A DNA stretch of 24,920 nt from an uncultured bacterium (GCA_900551965.1 URYF01000016.1:1-24920), one strand, 5' to 3'; counted from the stretch's first letter, positions 1 through 9,296 are shown. The notes: a model not told the origin generated them from the letters alone. Numbers and translations: made by a program.

Positions 1-981
<981 letters not shown>

Positions 982-990
982 TAGAAAGCG

Positions 991-1110
991 AAGCCGATGT
1001 GAAGTGTCGGAGCAGGCTTGCGATAAGCAAGACTGGCAGGACACGGAACATGATATAGCGACGTAAGAGTTTACGAGAGTAAACTCCACAGGAGCTAAGA
1101 ATGGCGAAGC
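991..1110 (+). repeat. Structured dispersed repeat, copy 1 (23S-5S spacer)
   Basis: The roughly 200-nt spacer between 23S and 5S holds a structured element that also occurs between rpmJ and rpsM (16891-17034). Both copies share aagccgRtgtgaag (991-1004), an inner hairpin CTTGC-gataa-GCAAG (1017-1021/1027-1031), and ggcagg just 3' of it. CAG 1013-1015 pairs with CTG 1033-1035, and an outer stem GTGTC/GACAC (1004-1008/1040-1044) closes it. A perfect 8-bp hairpin with a GAGA tetraloop follows (1067-1086). A weaker shared tail lies at 1086-1110. Stem sequences differ between copies but pairing is kept. Function is unknown. The element will be transcribed as part of the rRNA precursor. Confidence 0.7.
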
Positions 1111-1180
1111 AAAAAAGGATGATTACGAAGTTTATAATCATTATGCAATTTTGAGTGTGCGAAGCACGAATCACGAGTTT

Positions 1181-1295
1181 GTCGGTGACCAAACGTGAGG
1201 AAAACACCCGTTCCCATCCCGAACACGGTCGTAAAGACTCATAGTGGTGACAATACTTGGGGGGCCACCCCCTGGGAAGATAACTAGTTGCCGAC
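1181..1295 (+). rRNA. rrf: 5S ribosomal RNA
   Basis: Shows the 5S core acacccgttcccatcccgaacacgg (about 1206-1230) and the loop E/helix IV block tacttggggg...ccccctggga (about 1254-1277). The ends pair as helix I: gtcgg 1181-1185 with ccgac 1291-1295. Length of about 115 nt is normal. It lies about 200 nt downstream of 23S on the same strand, ending the rRNA operon. Ends are set by the terminal helix and may be off by one or two bases. Confidence 0.95.
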
Positions 1296-1305
1296 ATCTA
1301 ATTTT

Positions 1306-1344
1306 AAAAAAGAGAATTGAACAAAGGGTTTGATTCTCTTTTTT
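1306..1344 (+). terminator. Intrinsic terminator of the rRNA operon
   Basis: Perfect 12-bp stem aaaaaagagaat (1306-1317) / attctctttttt (1333-1344) ending in a T run, 10 nt after the 5S end. Confidence 0.9.
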
Positions 1345-1474
1345 GTTATGCTGTCAGCAACAGTTATCTACGATACACCCGAAAAAGAAGAAAGGCTTTT
1401 TCGGGATACTATATCTCTAAGCTTCGCAAAGCTCAGCAAGAGCTATAGCATAGTTGCCGACATCTAATTTTAAT

Positions 1475-1511
1475 GATGGAATTGATAGCGATATTGATTC
1501 CATCTTTTTTT
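1475..1511 (+). terminator. Second terminator-like hairpin after the 5S tail duplicate
   Basis: gatggaat (1475-1482) pairs with attccatc (1497-1504), followed by seven T. It sits at the same place relative to the duplicated 5S tail as the main terminator does. It may act as a back-up terminator for the rRNA operon. Confidence 0.7.
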
Positions 1512-1551
1512 GCTGCCTGCAACAGTTATCTCCAATAGTTATTACAAATTT

Positions 1552-2187
1552 TTACATATTTATACTTTCAAATAAGTCTATTTGTTCATTTGAACTATTT
1601 TTATACTCAAGAATATTTGATAATTCTTTTAGCATATCTTTTATTTTTGGGGCGGTTATTTCCATCTCTGTTTTTGTCGGGTGAACGTTCGAAGTTGCTT
1701 TAAATCCGAGTTTTTCGTATTTTGAAATTGTATCGTATGGACCATTTGTTATAGCTTCAAGTTTTATTTTTTTCCCTTTTAGTTTTTGAAAATCTGAAAA
1801 CATTTGATAAAAGAGGGTTTGTCCTGCAAGTTTCACTTTTTGTCCAAATTCTATTGGCCATGTACAAATGCAATCAAGTTTGGTGTTGTTCCCGGGGGTG
1901 AAGGTTATTATCCCGCAAATTTTGTCTTTAAATGTTTCAATATATGTTGTGTTGCCTGATTTTTGAGCATTATCTACGGCATATTCAAGCATTTCGTTCC
2001 ATCTTGAATACTCATCTTTGCTAAGTTTTGGCATTAAGTTTTCCATTTTTATATTAAATGGCAGGGCTTTTAGAAATTTTAAATCACTATTTGACGTAAT
2101 TTTATACAGTTTTAATTGGTTACAGTCTGCAACATGTAACGCTTGAAAATTAGGGGTATATCTGATTTTATAATTTTGAATATTCAT
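1552..2187 (-). CDS. GNAT-like hypothetical protein
   Basis: A 211-residue cytosolic protein without signal peptide or membrane segments. The part around residues 155-185 reads YEKLGF followed by TKTEMEI, which matches the last strands of GCN5-related N-acetyltransferases. A canonical acetyl-CoA loop (Q/R-x-x-G-x-G/A) is not obvious, so it could be a degenerate or divergent member. The N-terminus (IRYTPNFQA) resembles the PNF(Q/K)A/G leader often seen in lineage-specific proteins of gut Melainabacteria, from memory. An SD-like aaagga lies about 6 nt before the ATG. The gene diverges from the 78-residue protein at 2324. No substrate can be assigned. Confidence 0.75.
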   Translation of the reverse strand: MNIQNYKIRYTPNFQALHVADCNQLKLYKITSNSDLKFLKALPFNIKMENLMPKLSKDEYSRWNEMLEYAVDNAQKSGNTTYIETFKDKICGIITFTPGNNTKLDCICTWPIEFGQKVKLAGQTLFYQMFSDFQKLKGKKIKLEAITNGPYDTISKYEKLGFKATSNVHPTKTEMEITAPKIKDMLKELSNILEYKNSSNEQIDLFESINM

Positions 2188-2226
2188 ATTTTTCCTTTGT
2201 ATATATAAGTATCCTGAATAAATTAT

Positions 2227-2255
2227 TTGCTTAATTATTTTGTAATATTAAGCAA
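2227..2255. promoter_or_regulatory. Inverted repeat between divergent genes
   Basis: ttgcttaat (2227-2235) and attaagcaa (2247-2255) form a perfect 9-bp inverted repeat with an 11-nt spacer, between the minus-strand gene starting at 2187 and the plus-strand promoter at 2264-2290. It could be an operator. No T run follows, so a terminator is unlikely. Confidence 0.4.
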
Positions 2256-2263
2256 TTTTATCC

Positions 2264-2290
2264 TTGATTTTATAGAATTTTTATTATAAT
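2264..2290 (+). promoter_or_regulatory. Promoter of the 78-residue protein gene
   Basis: TTGATT (2264-2269), 15-nt spacer, TATAAT (2285-2290). The start would be near 2297, giving a leader of about 27 nt to the ATG at 2324. The spacer is short, so this is tentative. Confidence 0.5.
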
Positions 2291-2323
2291 ATGTTTGAGG
2301 GTAAAGATTAACTGGGGTTTAAA

Positions 2324-2560
2324 ATGCTAGTTTCATCTATTGGATATTTTGATGCTACTAAAACTTCTAATATGAACAGTTCTGTTAAAAATCAGACTGC
2401 TAAGGCTAATTTAACTGAAGTTTTTGGGCATGTTAGTGTTGATAGTAAAGTTTCAAATAATGATTCAGGTTTTCTTAAAAACCTTGTAAGTTCTTTTAGA
2501 TCGTTGTTTTCAAAAAATGAGTCCAGAGAAAGTTCTAAATATTTATCATTAGTTGGTTAA
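2324..2560 (+). CDS. Small hypothetical protein, Ser/Asn-rich
   Basis: A 78-residue protein I do not recognise. It is polar and rich in Ser, Asn and Lys, with no signal peptide and only a short amphipathic stretch (FLKNLVSSFRSLF, about residues 49-61). A plausible promoter (2264-2290) and a weak SD (ctgggg) precede it. Codon use matches its neighbours. Its TAA (2558-2560) overlaps the stop of the convergent MFS gene (2557-2559), so the two genes share bases at their ends. It may be a lineage-restricted protein. A spurious ORF cannot be excluded. Confidence 0.55.
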   Translation: MLVSSIGYFDATKTSNMNSSVKNQTAKANLTEVFGHVSVDSKVSNNDSGFLKNLVSSFRSLFSKNESRESSKYLSLVG

Positions 2561-3726
2561 TTTTTGGATTTATTAAATAGATATTTAACCAATATAGAAC
2601 ATATTGCTGGAATTACAGAGATTACAACAAGTACGGGAACGATGCTTGTTGCTTGGGCTATGAACCCTATAATTGACATTGCAATTGCGACAACTCCCCA
2701 AGAAAAACCGTTTATAAATCCGCCGATAATACTTTTATATTCGGGTAAAACTTTTTGTGCCATGCTCATTGTAATTGGAGCTGCGAACATTGTTACAAAA
2801 CCCATTAGCGCAAATATTACAAATGCTATTTGCGGCATGGTTTTATAGGTTAGCATGTACAAAAGCATCATTGGCAATGTTGCAATCATTGATATATAAA
2901 ATACTGTTGCTGTTCCTATTTTCTTTTCAAGTTTTGGACTTAATAATGAAGCAATTCCTCCTAAAAATAAGAAAAAGAAAAGTGCTGTTCCAATTTGGAC
3001 TTTTGAGTATCCCATAGATTTCCATAAAAATGGCAGTAATATAGAACAAGATGTTGTTATAAGCGATTTTAGCATTGCTATGATGTTTAAAATATTTAAT
3101 TGCTTGTTTGTTAAAATATCAAGAAATGCATTTTTTAAATTTATATTTGATTTAGGAGCCGGAGTGTTTGAAAATTTAGGCACACATGAAAACATAAGTA
3201 TAGCCCAAACTATCCCAAGTATTGATAAAAACGGCATTTTAGCAAGCCCAAAATATTGAGCAATGCTGGATGATAATAACGGTCCCATTGAAAATCCTAG
3301 TGTTCCCATTGCAATAAATATTCCCATATTTTTAACCGTGTCACCGGTTGAAAATTTTACGACAAACCCGAGTGACTGTGGGTGAAATAGGCTTGATCCA
3401 AGGCTTCCAAGAATTATAAATAATATCATTAAGTGGATTTTTGATGTTGCAGGAACAAGTGAGATAAATGTTGCGGTAAATAGCAATCCCCAGAAAACAA
3501 AGGCACGTTTTCTCATTTTATCGGCGAAAAATCCGAAATAAGGCTGTAATAGTGATGAAAAAATATGGGAGCAGCTTAGAACTATTGTAGCGACCGGCAT
3601 AGAAATTTTTACCTGTTCTGCAATAAAAGGCATAATTGGATTAAGAAATCCTGTGTAAACGTCATTTATAAAATGTGCTCCGCCAAGCCATAACTGGGGC
3701 TTTCTCTCATTGTCATTGTATATCAT
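2557..3726 (-). CDS. MFS transporter, Fsr (fosmidomycin resistance)-like
   Basis: A 389-residue inner-membrane protein with about 12 hydrophobic segments, the normal size for a major facilitator. The first segment carries GGAHFINDVYTGFLNP. The segment 2-3 region reads SSLLQPYFGFFADKMRKRA, and GSSLFHPQSLGF follows. These match the Fsr branch (H-x2-ND in helix 1, LLQP-x2-G-x2-[AT]D loop, SS-x-FHP). It probably exports a small amphiphilic compound by proton antiport; the substrate is unknown. No SD is visible, and an AT-rich TATAAT (3730-3735 on the minus strand) sits only 3 nt before the ATG, so the start signal is unclear. It is monocistronic and convergent with the 78-residue gene. Confidence 0.88.
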   Translation of the reverse strand: MIYNDNERKPQLWLGGAHFINDVYTGFLNPIMPFIAEQVKISMPVATIVLSCSHIFSSLLQPYFGFFADKMRKRAFVFWGLLFTATFISLVPATSKIHLMILFIILGSLGSSLFHPQSLGFVVKFSTGDTVKNMGIFIAMGTLGFSMGPLLSSSIAQYFGLAKMPFLSILGIVWAILMFSCVPKFSNTPAPKSNINLKNAFLDILTNKQLNILNIIAMLKSLITTSCSILLPFLWKSMGYSKVQIGTALFFFLFLGGIASLLSPKLEKKIGTATVFYISMIATLPMMLLYMLTYKTMPQIAFVIFALMGFVTMFAAPITMSMAQKVLPEYKSIIGGFINGFSWGVVAIAMSIIGFIAQATSIVPVLVVISVIPAICSILVKYLFNKSKN

Positions 3727-3861
3727 AAAATTATAATTGCATTAAAATATTAAAAAATCAATTGTTTGATTAACTCTTCAACACAGCTTTTTTCGTATGA
3801 GTTTGTTTTGTCCTTGTCAAAATTTCGCAATTGTTAATTTTTTGTTTATTTTTTAAGGTTT

Positions 3862-3890
3862 TTCAAAAATCAATGTTATAACAGTATTAT
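3862..3890 (+). promoter_or_regulatory. Possible dnaK promoter
   Basis: TTCAAA (3862-3867), 17-nt spacer, TATTAT (3885-3890), leaving a leader of about 33 nt before the dnaK ATG. I see no CIRCE element (TTAGCACTC-N9-GAGTGCTAA) between 3727 and 3929, so HrcA control is not supported here. Confidence 0.4.
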
Positions 3891-3929
3891 AGAATAATGT
3901 GAATTATTTAAGTAAAGGAGATAAAAACT

Positions 3930-5780
3930 ATGGCAAAGACAATTGGTATTGACTTGGGTACAACAAACTCAGTAGTTGCGGTTATGGAAGGCGGTAAACC
4001 TACAGTTATTGCTAACGCTGAAGGTTCAAGAACAACCCCTTCAATTGTAGGGTTTTCTAAAACAGGTGAAAGACTTGTAGGGCAGCTTGCAAAACGTCAG
4101 GCTATTGTTAACCCTGATAAAACTATTGCATCAATAAAAAGACATATGGGTGAAAATTATAAAGTAAATATTGATGGAAAAGATTACACTCCGCAAGAAA
4201 TTTCATCTATGATTTTGAGAAAATTAGCAGATGATGCTTCAAGCTATCTAGGTGAAAAGGTTACATCTGCGGTTATTACAGTTCCGGCATACTTTAACGA
4301 TGCTCAAAGACAGGCTACAAAAGATGCGGGTAAAATTGCAGGTTTAGATGTTTTACGTATTGTGAACGAACCTACAGCTGCAGCTTTGGCTTACGGCTTG
4401 GAAAAAGAAAAAGCTGAAAAAGTTTTAGTATTTGACTTAGGCGGTGGTACTTTTGATGTTTCTGTATTGGAAATCGGTGATGGTGTTCACGAAGTTTTAT
4501 CAACCTCAGGTGATACTCACTTAGGCGGTGATGATTTTGACCAAAAAGTTATGGACTGGATTTGTGAAGAATTCAAAAAACAAGAAGGTATTGACTTGAC
4601 AGGTGACAAACAAGCTATGCAGCGTGTTAAAGAAGCTGCTGAAAAAGCTAAATGTGAATTATCATCTGTATTTGAAACTAATATCAATTTACCGTTTATT
4701 ACTGCTGATGCTAACGGTCCAAAACACTTAGACTTGAATTTAACAAGAGCTAAATTTGAAGACTTATGTTTTGACTTGTTAGAAAGATGTAAAAAACCTG
4801 TTGAACAAGCTATTCAAGATGCCGGTATTTCAAAATCTGAAATAGATGAAGTTGTATTGGTTGGCGGATCTTCAAGAATTCCAGCTGTGCAAAAAATGGT
4901 TAAAGATTACACAGGTAAAGAACCTAATCAATCTGTAAACCCTGATGAAGTTGTTGCAGTTGGTGCTGCAGTTCAAGCGGGTGTATTAGCCGGCGAAGTT
5001 AAGGATATCGTATTGTTAGACGTAACTCCGTTAACTTTGGGTATTGAAACATTAGGCGGCGTTATGACTCCTCTTGTTCCTCGTAATACTACAATTCCTG
5101 TTTCAAAATCTCAGGTATTCTCAACTGCAGAAAATAATCAAACAGCTGTTGATATCCAGGTTCTTCAAGGTGAAAGACCAATGGCAAGAGATAACAAATC
5201 TTTAGGTATGTTCAGACTTGAAGGTATTGCTCCTGCAATGCGCGGTATTCCTCAAATCGAAGTTACATTTGATATTGATGCTAACGGTATTGTAAATGTT
5301 TCAGCTAAAGATAAAGCAACTAACAAAGAACAAAAAATTACAATCACAAATTCTTCTAACCTATCTGAACAGGATATCGACAAAATGGTTAAAGAAGCTG
5401 AAGCTAACGCTGCTGATGATAAAAAGAAAAAAGAAGAGGCTGAAGTTAAAAACAATGCTTCAAGTTTAGTGGCTTCTGCTGATAGAATCATGAAAGATTT
5501 TGAAGGCAAAATTGATGCTGCTGACAAATCTAAATTAGAAGAACAGAAAGCTGCATTACAAAAAGCTCTTGATGAAAACAAATCAACTGATGATTTGAAA
5601 AAATTATCAGAAGAATTGCAGCAAACAATGTTCGGAATTTCTCAAAAAGCTTATGAAGCTGTCCAAAAAGAAGGCGGAGAAGCTCAAAGTGCAAATTCTG
5701 AAAGTGCTTCATCAAGCTCTTCAGCAAATAGCAGCAACAATGATGATGATGTTATTGATGCTGAATATGTTAAAGAATAA
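3930..5780 (+). CDS. dnaK: Chaperone protein DnaK (Hsp70)
   Basis: ATP-dependent cytosolic chaperone of 616 residues. The nucleotide-binding domain starts with IGIDLGTTNS (residues 5-14) and contains the phosphate-2 motif LVFDLGGGTFDVS and the adenosine motif VVLVGGSSRIPAV. The interdomain linker VLLDVTPLTLGIE is followed by the beta-sandwich substrate domain and a helical lid rich in K/E. The tail is Ser/Asn-rich and ends DDDVIDAEYVKE, like the acidic conserved DnaK terminus. The start is supported by SD aaaggag 8 nt upstream. It stands alone: neither grpE nor dnaJ is adjacent. Its own terminator follows. Confidence 0.98.
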   Translation: MAKTIGIDLGTTNSVVAVMEGGKPTVIANAEGSRTTPSIVGFSKTGERLVGQLAKRQAIVNPDKTIASIKRHMGENYKVNIDGKDYTPQEISSMILRKLADDASSYLGEKVTSAVITVPAYFNDAQRQATKDAGKIAGLDVLRIVNEPTAAALAYGLEKEKAEKVLVFDLGGGTFDVSVLEIGDGVHEVLSTSGDTHLGGDDFDQKVMDWICEEFKKQEGIDLTGDKQAMQRVKEAAEKAKCELSSVFETNINLPFITADANGPKHLDLNLTRAKFEDLCFDLLERCKKPVEQAIQDAGISKSEIDEVVLVGGSSRIPAVQKMVKDYTGKEPNQSVNPDEVVAVGAAVQAGVLAGEVKDIVLLDVTPLTLGIETLGGVMTPLVPRNTTIPVSKSQVFSTAENNQTAVDIQVLQGERPMARDNKSLGMFRLEGIAPAMRGIPQIEVTFDIDANGIVNVSAKDKATNKEQKITITNSSNLSEQDIDKMVKEAEANAADDKKKKEEAEVKNNASSLVASADRIMKDFEGKIDAADKSKLEEQKAALQKALDENKSTDDLKKLSEELQQTMFGISQKAYEAVQKEGGEAQSANSESASSSSSANSSNNDDDVIDAEYVKE

Positions 5781-5801
5781 TTGTAGCAAATAATAATATT
5801 G

Positions 5802-5834
5802 AAAAGGGTGGACAAATTTGTCCATCCTTTTTTT
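5802..5834 (+). terminator. Intrinsic terminator after dnaK
   Basis: Strong palindromic hairpin aaaggGTGGACAAATTTGTCCAtccttt (about 5803-5830) followed by T residues. Confidence 0.9.
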
Positions 5835-5856
5835 GTATCAGGATAATTGATTGGTT

Positions 5857-5885
5857 TTGATACTTTTTTCTCAATATGATATAAT
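5857..5885 (+). promoter_or_regulatory. uvrC promoter giving a leaderless mRNA
   Basis: TTGATA (5857-5862), exactly 17 nt, then extended -10 TGATATAAT (hexamer 5880-5885). Only 6 nt separate the -10 from the ATG at 5892, so transcription should begin at or next to the A of the start codon. There is no SD. Confidence 0.8.
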
Positions 5886-5891
5886 TTGTGT

Positions 5892-7562
5892 ATGAATGAT
5901 AAGTTGAAAGAAAGTTTGAAGCTTTTACCATCATTGCCGGGGTGTTATATTTACTATAATTCCGACAATGAGATTATTTATGTTGGAAAAGCTAAAATTC
6001 TTAAACGCCGTGTTATGTCTTATTTTAACCGGAAACATCATGATAGTGTTAAGGTTAATGTTTTGGTCTCTCAGATTGATCATTTGGAATATATCATTAC
6101 AAATACCGAAGTTGAGGCTTTGATTTTAGAAAGTCATTTGATAAAAAAACATAAGCCTAAATATAATATTTTATTGAAAGATGATAAAAAATATCCGTAT
6201 TTTCTTATCACAAATGAAGATTTTCCGCGGATTTCGATTGTGCGCAAACGCAATATGAACCCGGAAAAAGGCAGATATTACGGTCCTTATACAGATATTC
6301 GAGCAATGCATTCAACGCTTGATTTTTTGAAAAAAATATTTCCGTTAAAACAATGCAAAACTCCGAAGTTCAAATCAAGACCTTGCCTTTATTATCATAT
6401 AGGAAAATGTCTTGCACCCTGCCAAAATCTTGTTACAAGTGAAGAGTATAAAGCAATTGTGCAGCAGGCTGAGTTGTTTTTATCCGGTAAACAGTCTGAA
6501 TTGATGAGTCAATTAATGGTGCAAATCCAGAAATATTCAGATTCCGAACAATTTGAAAAAGCTGCAAGGCTGCGAGATAGTTATCTGGATTTGAAAAAAA
6601 CTCTTGAAAAACAAAAAGTTGTATATGAAAACACCAAATTGAATGAAGATGTTATATCGCTTCAACACGAGGATGGCATTCTTGCTATTGTAATTATGAT
6701 GGTTAGAGAAGGTCGTTTGATTGATAAAAAAGATTTTACCTACGAGGTTGAGCAAGATGATAAAACGGAGTTTTTTGCAACATTTTTCAAAGAATATTAC
6801 AATACCTTGTCGCTTGAGTTTCCTGATAAAATTGTATCAAATGAGCTGGAAGCTGTTGGGGATAAGGCTTTATATGAAGAATGGCTGAATATAATTTCCG
6901 GTAAAAAAGTTAAAATAAGTTACGGAAAATCCGCGCAAGGGAAAGAGCTTCAAATGCTTGCGGATAAAAATTCAAAAGTTGTACTGGATAATGCTAAGCT
7001 TTCAAAAATGTCAAAGATTAATGAAGATTTTAATAATATAGGTTCTTATTTGAAAGAAAAACTCAGACTAAATAATTTCCCTTACCGAATGGAATGTTAC
7101 GATATTTCGCATATTCAGGGAACTAACACTGTAGCTTCTATGGTAACTTTTATAAACGGTTTGAGTAAAAAATCCGAGTATAGAAAATTTAAGATTAAGA
7201 CTACAGAAGGTAAACCTGATGATTTTTTATCAATGAAGGAGGTTTTAACCCGCCGTTTAGCTCGTTTAGGTGAAAAAGGTTGGGAAAAGCCTGATTTGAT
7301 TATAATTGACGGTGGTAAAGGTCAGCTTTCAAGTGTTATGCAAATTGTTGCATCTATGGGAGTTTCGGGAATAGATTTTGTAAGTTTGGCAAAACGTCAG
7401 GAAGAGGTTTTTCTGCCGGGCGAATCTGAGTCAATTTTATTACCGCGTGAATCCAGCGCATTATTTCTTATTCAGAGAATAAGAGATGAAGCGCACAGGT
7501 TTGCAATTACTTACCATAGAAAATTGCGCTCAAAAAGCAGTATAAGTGAGAAAAAATCGTAA
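5892..7562 (+). CDS. uvrC: UvrABC system protein C, lacking the C-terminal HhH domain
   Basis: Dual-incision nuclease of nucleotide excision repair. From ATG 5892 it has 556 residues. The GIY-YIG domain shows PGCYIYY (16-22), IIYVGKA (28-34), catalytic R40 and E77. Cys155, 165, 173 and 177 fit the cluster-binding cysteines, and the UVR motif EKAARLRDSY spans 222-231. The RNase H-like 5' nuclease has YDISHIQG (D404), IIDGGKGQL (D473) and RDEAHRFAITYHRKL (H535). The protein stops about 15 residues after that, so the tandem helix-hairpin-helix domain found at the end of typical 590-610 residue UvrC is missing. Only 2 bp separate it from convergent tgt, so no frameshifted HhH is hidden downstream. 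An in-frame TTG at 5886 lies inside the -10/start gap and is unlikely to be used. Confidence 0.96.
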   Translation: MNDKLKESLKLLPSLPGCYIYYNSDNEIIYVGKAKILKRRVMSYFNRKHHDSVKVNVLVSQIDHLEYIITNTEVEALILESHLIKKHKPKYNILLKDDKKYPYFLITNEDFPRISIVRKRNMNPEKGRYYGPYTDIRAMHSTLDFLKKIFPLKQCKTPKFKSRPCLYYHIGKCLAPCQNLVTSEEYKAIVQQAELFLSGKQSELMSQLMVQIQKYSDSEQFEKAARLRDSYLDLKKTLEKQKVVYENTKLNEDVISLQHEDGILAIVIMMVREGRLIDKKDFTYEVEQDDKTEFFATFFKEYYNTLSLEFPDKIVSNELEAVGDKALYEEWLNIISGKKVKISYGKSAQGKELQMLADKNSKVVLDNAKLSKMSKINEDFNNIGSYLKEKLRLNNFPYRMECYDISHIQGTNTVASMVTFINGLSKKSEYRKFKIKTTEGKPDDFLSMKEVLTRRLARLGEKGWEKPDLIIIDGGKGQLSSVMQIVASMGVSGIDFVSLAKRQEEVFLPGESESILLPRESSALFLIQRIRDEAHRFAITYHRKLRSKSSISEKKS

Positions 7563-7564
7563 TT

Positions 7565-8692
7565 TTACGGTTTTCCTATAAGATTGTTATAATGCTGTGC
7601 GTAAAAATCACCATAACGATCTTCAAGAATTGCTTTGCGGCATTGTTTTGCAAAATCAATCAGGAATTTTATGTTATGGATAGATAAAAGTGTTGATGCG
7701 GTAGATTCCTGGCATTTCCAAAGGTGTCTTATATATGCGCGGGAATGGTTGCGGCAAGCATAGCAGTCACATCCTTCAACAAGTGGTGCGTGATCATCTT
7801 TGAATTTTTCGTTTTTAATATTTGCTTTACCGTTCCAGGTGAAAAACGAGCCGTGGCGTGCGTTTCGTGTTGGAAGAACACAATCAAACATATCAATACC
7901 GTGTTTAATTCCGTTAAGTAAATCTTCCGGAGTTCCGACACCCATCAAGTAACGTGGTTTATATTTAGGTAATAGCGGGGCAGTGAATTCTGTAAAGTGA
8001 TTCATAATATCCTTAGATTCCCCAACACTTAGCCCTCCGATTGCATAACCTACAGCGTCAAATGTAGAAATTACTCTTGCGCTTTCCTGCCTTAAATCAT
8101 CAAAAAATGCACCTTGAACAATCGGAAAGAGGGCTTGTTTCGGATTGGTTTTTGCTTTAAAACATCTTTCAAGCCATCTGTGAGTACGCTCCATTGCAGC
8201 TTTTGCAGTATCGTAATCACAAGGATACGGAGCACACTCATCAAATGCCATCATAATGTCAGCCCCGATATCCTGCTGGATTTCCATAGAAACCTCAGGC
8301 GAAATAAAGTGTTTGGTGCCGTCTTTTGGATCACGGAATTCAACCCCGTCTTCAGTTATTTTTCTTAAATGAGCAAGTGAAAATACCTGAAACCCACCGG
8401 AATCGGTTAAAACAGGCTTATCCCAGTTCATCCAGCCGTGAATCCCGCCAAAATCTCTTATTCTTTTTGTTCCTGCTCTTAGATACAAATGGTAAGAGTT
8501 TGCAAGAATAATCTGAGCACCTGTATTTTCTATTTGATCACAGGTTAGTGATTTTACTGCAGAATTTGTACCGACAGGCATAAATATCGGAGTTTCAATT
8601 TTTCCGTGCGGGGTTGTTAAAATCCCTGCTCTGGCTCCGGTTTGCGCATCTTCGTGTATAAGTTCGTAATTAAAATAATCTTTTTCGTTCAT
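7565..8692 (-). CDS. tgt: tRNA-guanine(34) transglycosylase
   Basis: Exchanges guanine 34 of GUN-anticodon tRNAs for the queuosine precursor preQ1, in the cytosol. It is a 375-residue TIM barrel of normal length. LTDSGGFQVFSL (about 96-106) carries the base-recognition Asp97. GVGTPEDLLNGIKHGIDMFDCVLPTRNARHG (251-281) contains nucleophile Asp270. The zinc site is C308-x-C310-x2-C313 with His339. The start follows an extended -10 with only 6 nt in between. No other queuosine gene is in the window. It is convergent with uvrC. Confidence 0.97.
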   Translation of the reverse strand: MNEKDYFNYELIHEDAQTGARAGILTTPHGKIETPIFMPVGTNSAVKSLTCDQIENTGAQIILANSYHLYLRAGTKRIRDFGGIHGWMNWDKPVLTDSGGFQVFSLAHLRKITEDGVEFRDPKDGTKHFISPEVSMEIQQDIGADIMMAFDECAPYPCDYDTAKAAMERTHRWLERCFKAKTNPKQALFPIVQGAFFDDLRQESARVISTFDAVGYAIGGLSVGESKDIMNHFTEFTAPLLPKYKPRYLMGVGTPEDLLNGIKHGIDMFDCVLPTRNARHGSFFTWNGKANIKNEKFKDDHAPLVEGCDCYACRNHSRAYIRHLWKCQESTASTLLSIHNIKFLIDFAKQCRKAILEDRYGDFYAQHYNNLIGKP

Positions 8693-8698
8693 AAGTTG

Positions 8699-8707
8699 AT
8701 TATATCA
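8699..8707 (-). promoter_or_regulatory. tgt extended -10 (leaderless start)
   Basis: On the minus strand TGATATAAT (8707 to 8699) is followed by 6 nt and then the ATG of tgt at 8692, the same spacing as in uvrC. No SD and no convincing -35 are seen. Confidence 0.65.
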
Positions 8708-8739
8708 TGAACAGAAATATGGCATTGAATAAGGGTAAA

Positions 8740-8771
8740 AAAGAGGCGCAAGCTTTAGCTTGCGCCTCTTT
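8740..8771 (-). terminator. Intrinsic terminator of ndk
   Basis: Perfect 14-bp GC-rich stem aaagaggcgcaagc/gcttgcgcctcttt with a 4-nt loop. On the minus strand it runs into a T6 tract, 17 nt after the ndk stop. Confidence 0.93.
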
Positions 8772-8787
8772 AAAATATAAAAAGTTT

Positions 8788-9264
8788 TTAGCTGTCAGCA
8801 TCAAGACTTTCGATTACAAGTTCAGACATACATTTTCCATTTGTGAAAAGCTCGTTTTCATTGAAATAGATTTTAATTTCTCTTTCTGCGCTTTCAACGC
8901 TGTCTGAGCCGTGAACGATATTATATTCTTTTACTTGGGCAAAATCTGCTCTGATTGTACCAACTTCAGCGGTATCAGGGTCAGTTGAACCCATCATATG
9001 TCTTGCGCCGGCTACTGCATTGTAACCCTGAACAACCATAGCAACAATCGGACCGCTTTGGATGTATTTGATTAACCTTGGATAGAAAGGTTTACCTTCG
9101 TGCTCTGCGTAGTGTGCTCTGGCTTGTTCATCAGTAACTTGAATCATTTTCAAACCGATAACTTTGTAGCCTTTTGTTTCAAATCTTTTAATAACTTCCC
9201 CGATTAGTCCTCTTTGAACTCCATCAGGTTTTACGGCAAGAAAGGTTCTTTCTTCTGTGTGCAT
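8788..9264 (-). CDS. ndk: Nucleoside diphosphate kinase
   Basis: Transfers the gamma phosphate from ATP to NDPs through a phosphohistidine, balancing NTP/dNTP pools. 158 residues, slightly longer than the usual 140-150 because of a short C-terminal extension (ELVIESLDADS). Signatures: TFLAVKPDGVQRGLIG (7-22), HYAEHEGKPFYPRL (51-64), GPIVAMVVQG, MGSTDP, RADFA, and the active-site motif NIVHGSDS with His118. Start supported by SD aaggag about 8 nt upstream and an extended -10 at 9297-9305. Monocistronic, ending in a strong terminator. Confidence 0.98.
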   Translation of the reverse strand: MHTEERTFLAVKPDGVQRGLIGEVIKRFETKGYKVIGLKMIQVTDEQARAHYAEHEGKPFYPRLIKYIQSGPIVAMVVQGYNAVAGARHMMGSTDPDTAEVGTIRADFAQVKEYNIVHGSDSVESAEREIKIYFNENELFTNGKCMSELVIESLDADS

Positions 9265-9296
9265 GATAAATCTCCTTTTTAAACGTATATAGCCCG

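Larger units (their letters stand above)
1285..1531 (+). repeat. Imperfect tandem duplication of 5S 3' tail plus terminator
   Basis: A 23-bp stretch covering the last bases of 5S and its trailer (1285-1307) recurs exactly at 1451-1473. A second block, gcaacagttatct, recurs at 1357-1369 and 1519-1531. Between the blocks each unit holds its own hairpin plus T run (1306-1344 and 1475-1511), with different stem sequences. The middle (1378-1405) carries a perfect 10-bp hairpin cccgaaaaag/ctttttcggg. This is the remnant of a duplicated rRNA operon end, with the 5S body absent from the second unit. No gene is seen from 1345 to 1551. Confidence 0.8.

Noticed and set aside
3727..3929. CIRCE/HrcA control of dnaK
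   Set aside because: No TTAGCACTC-N9-GAGTGCTAA or near match is present.
5252..5727. Minus-strand frames inside dnaK
   Set aside because: They are shadows of the lid-domain coding sequence, low in complexity and without start signals.
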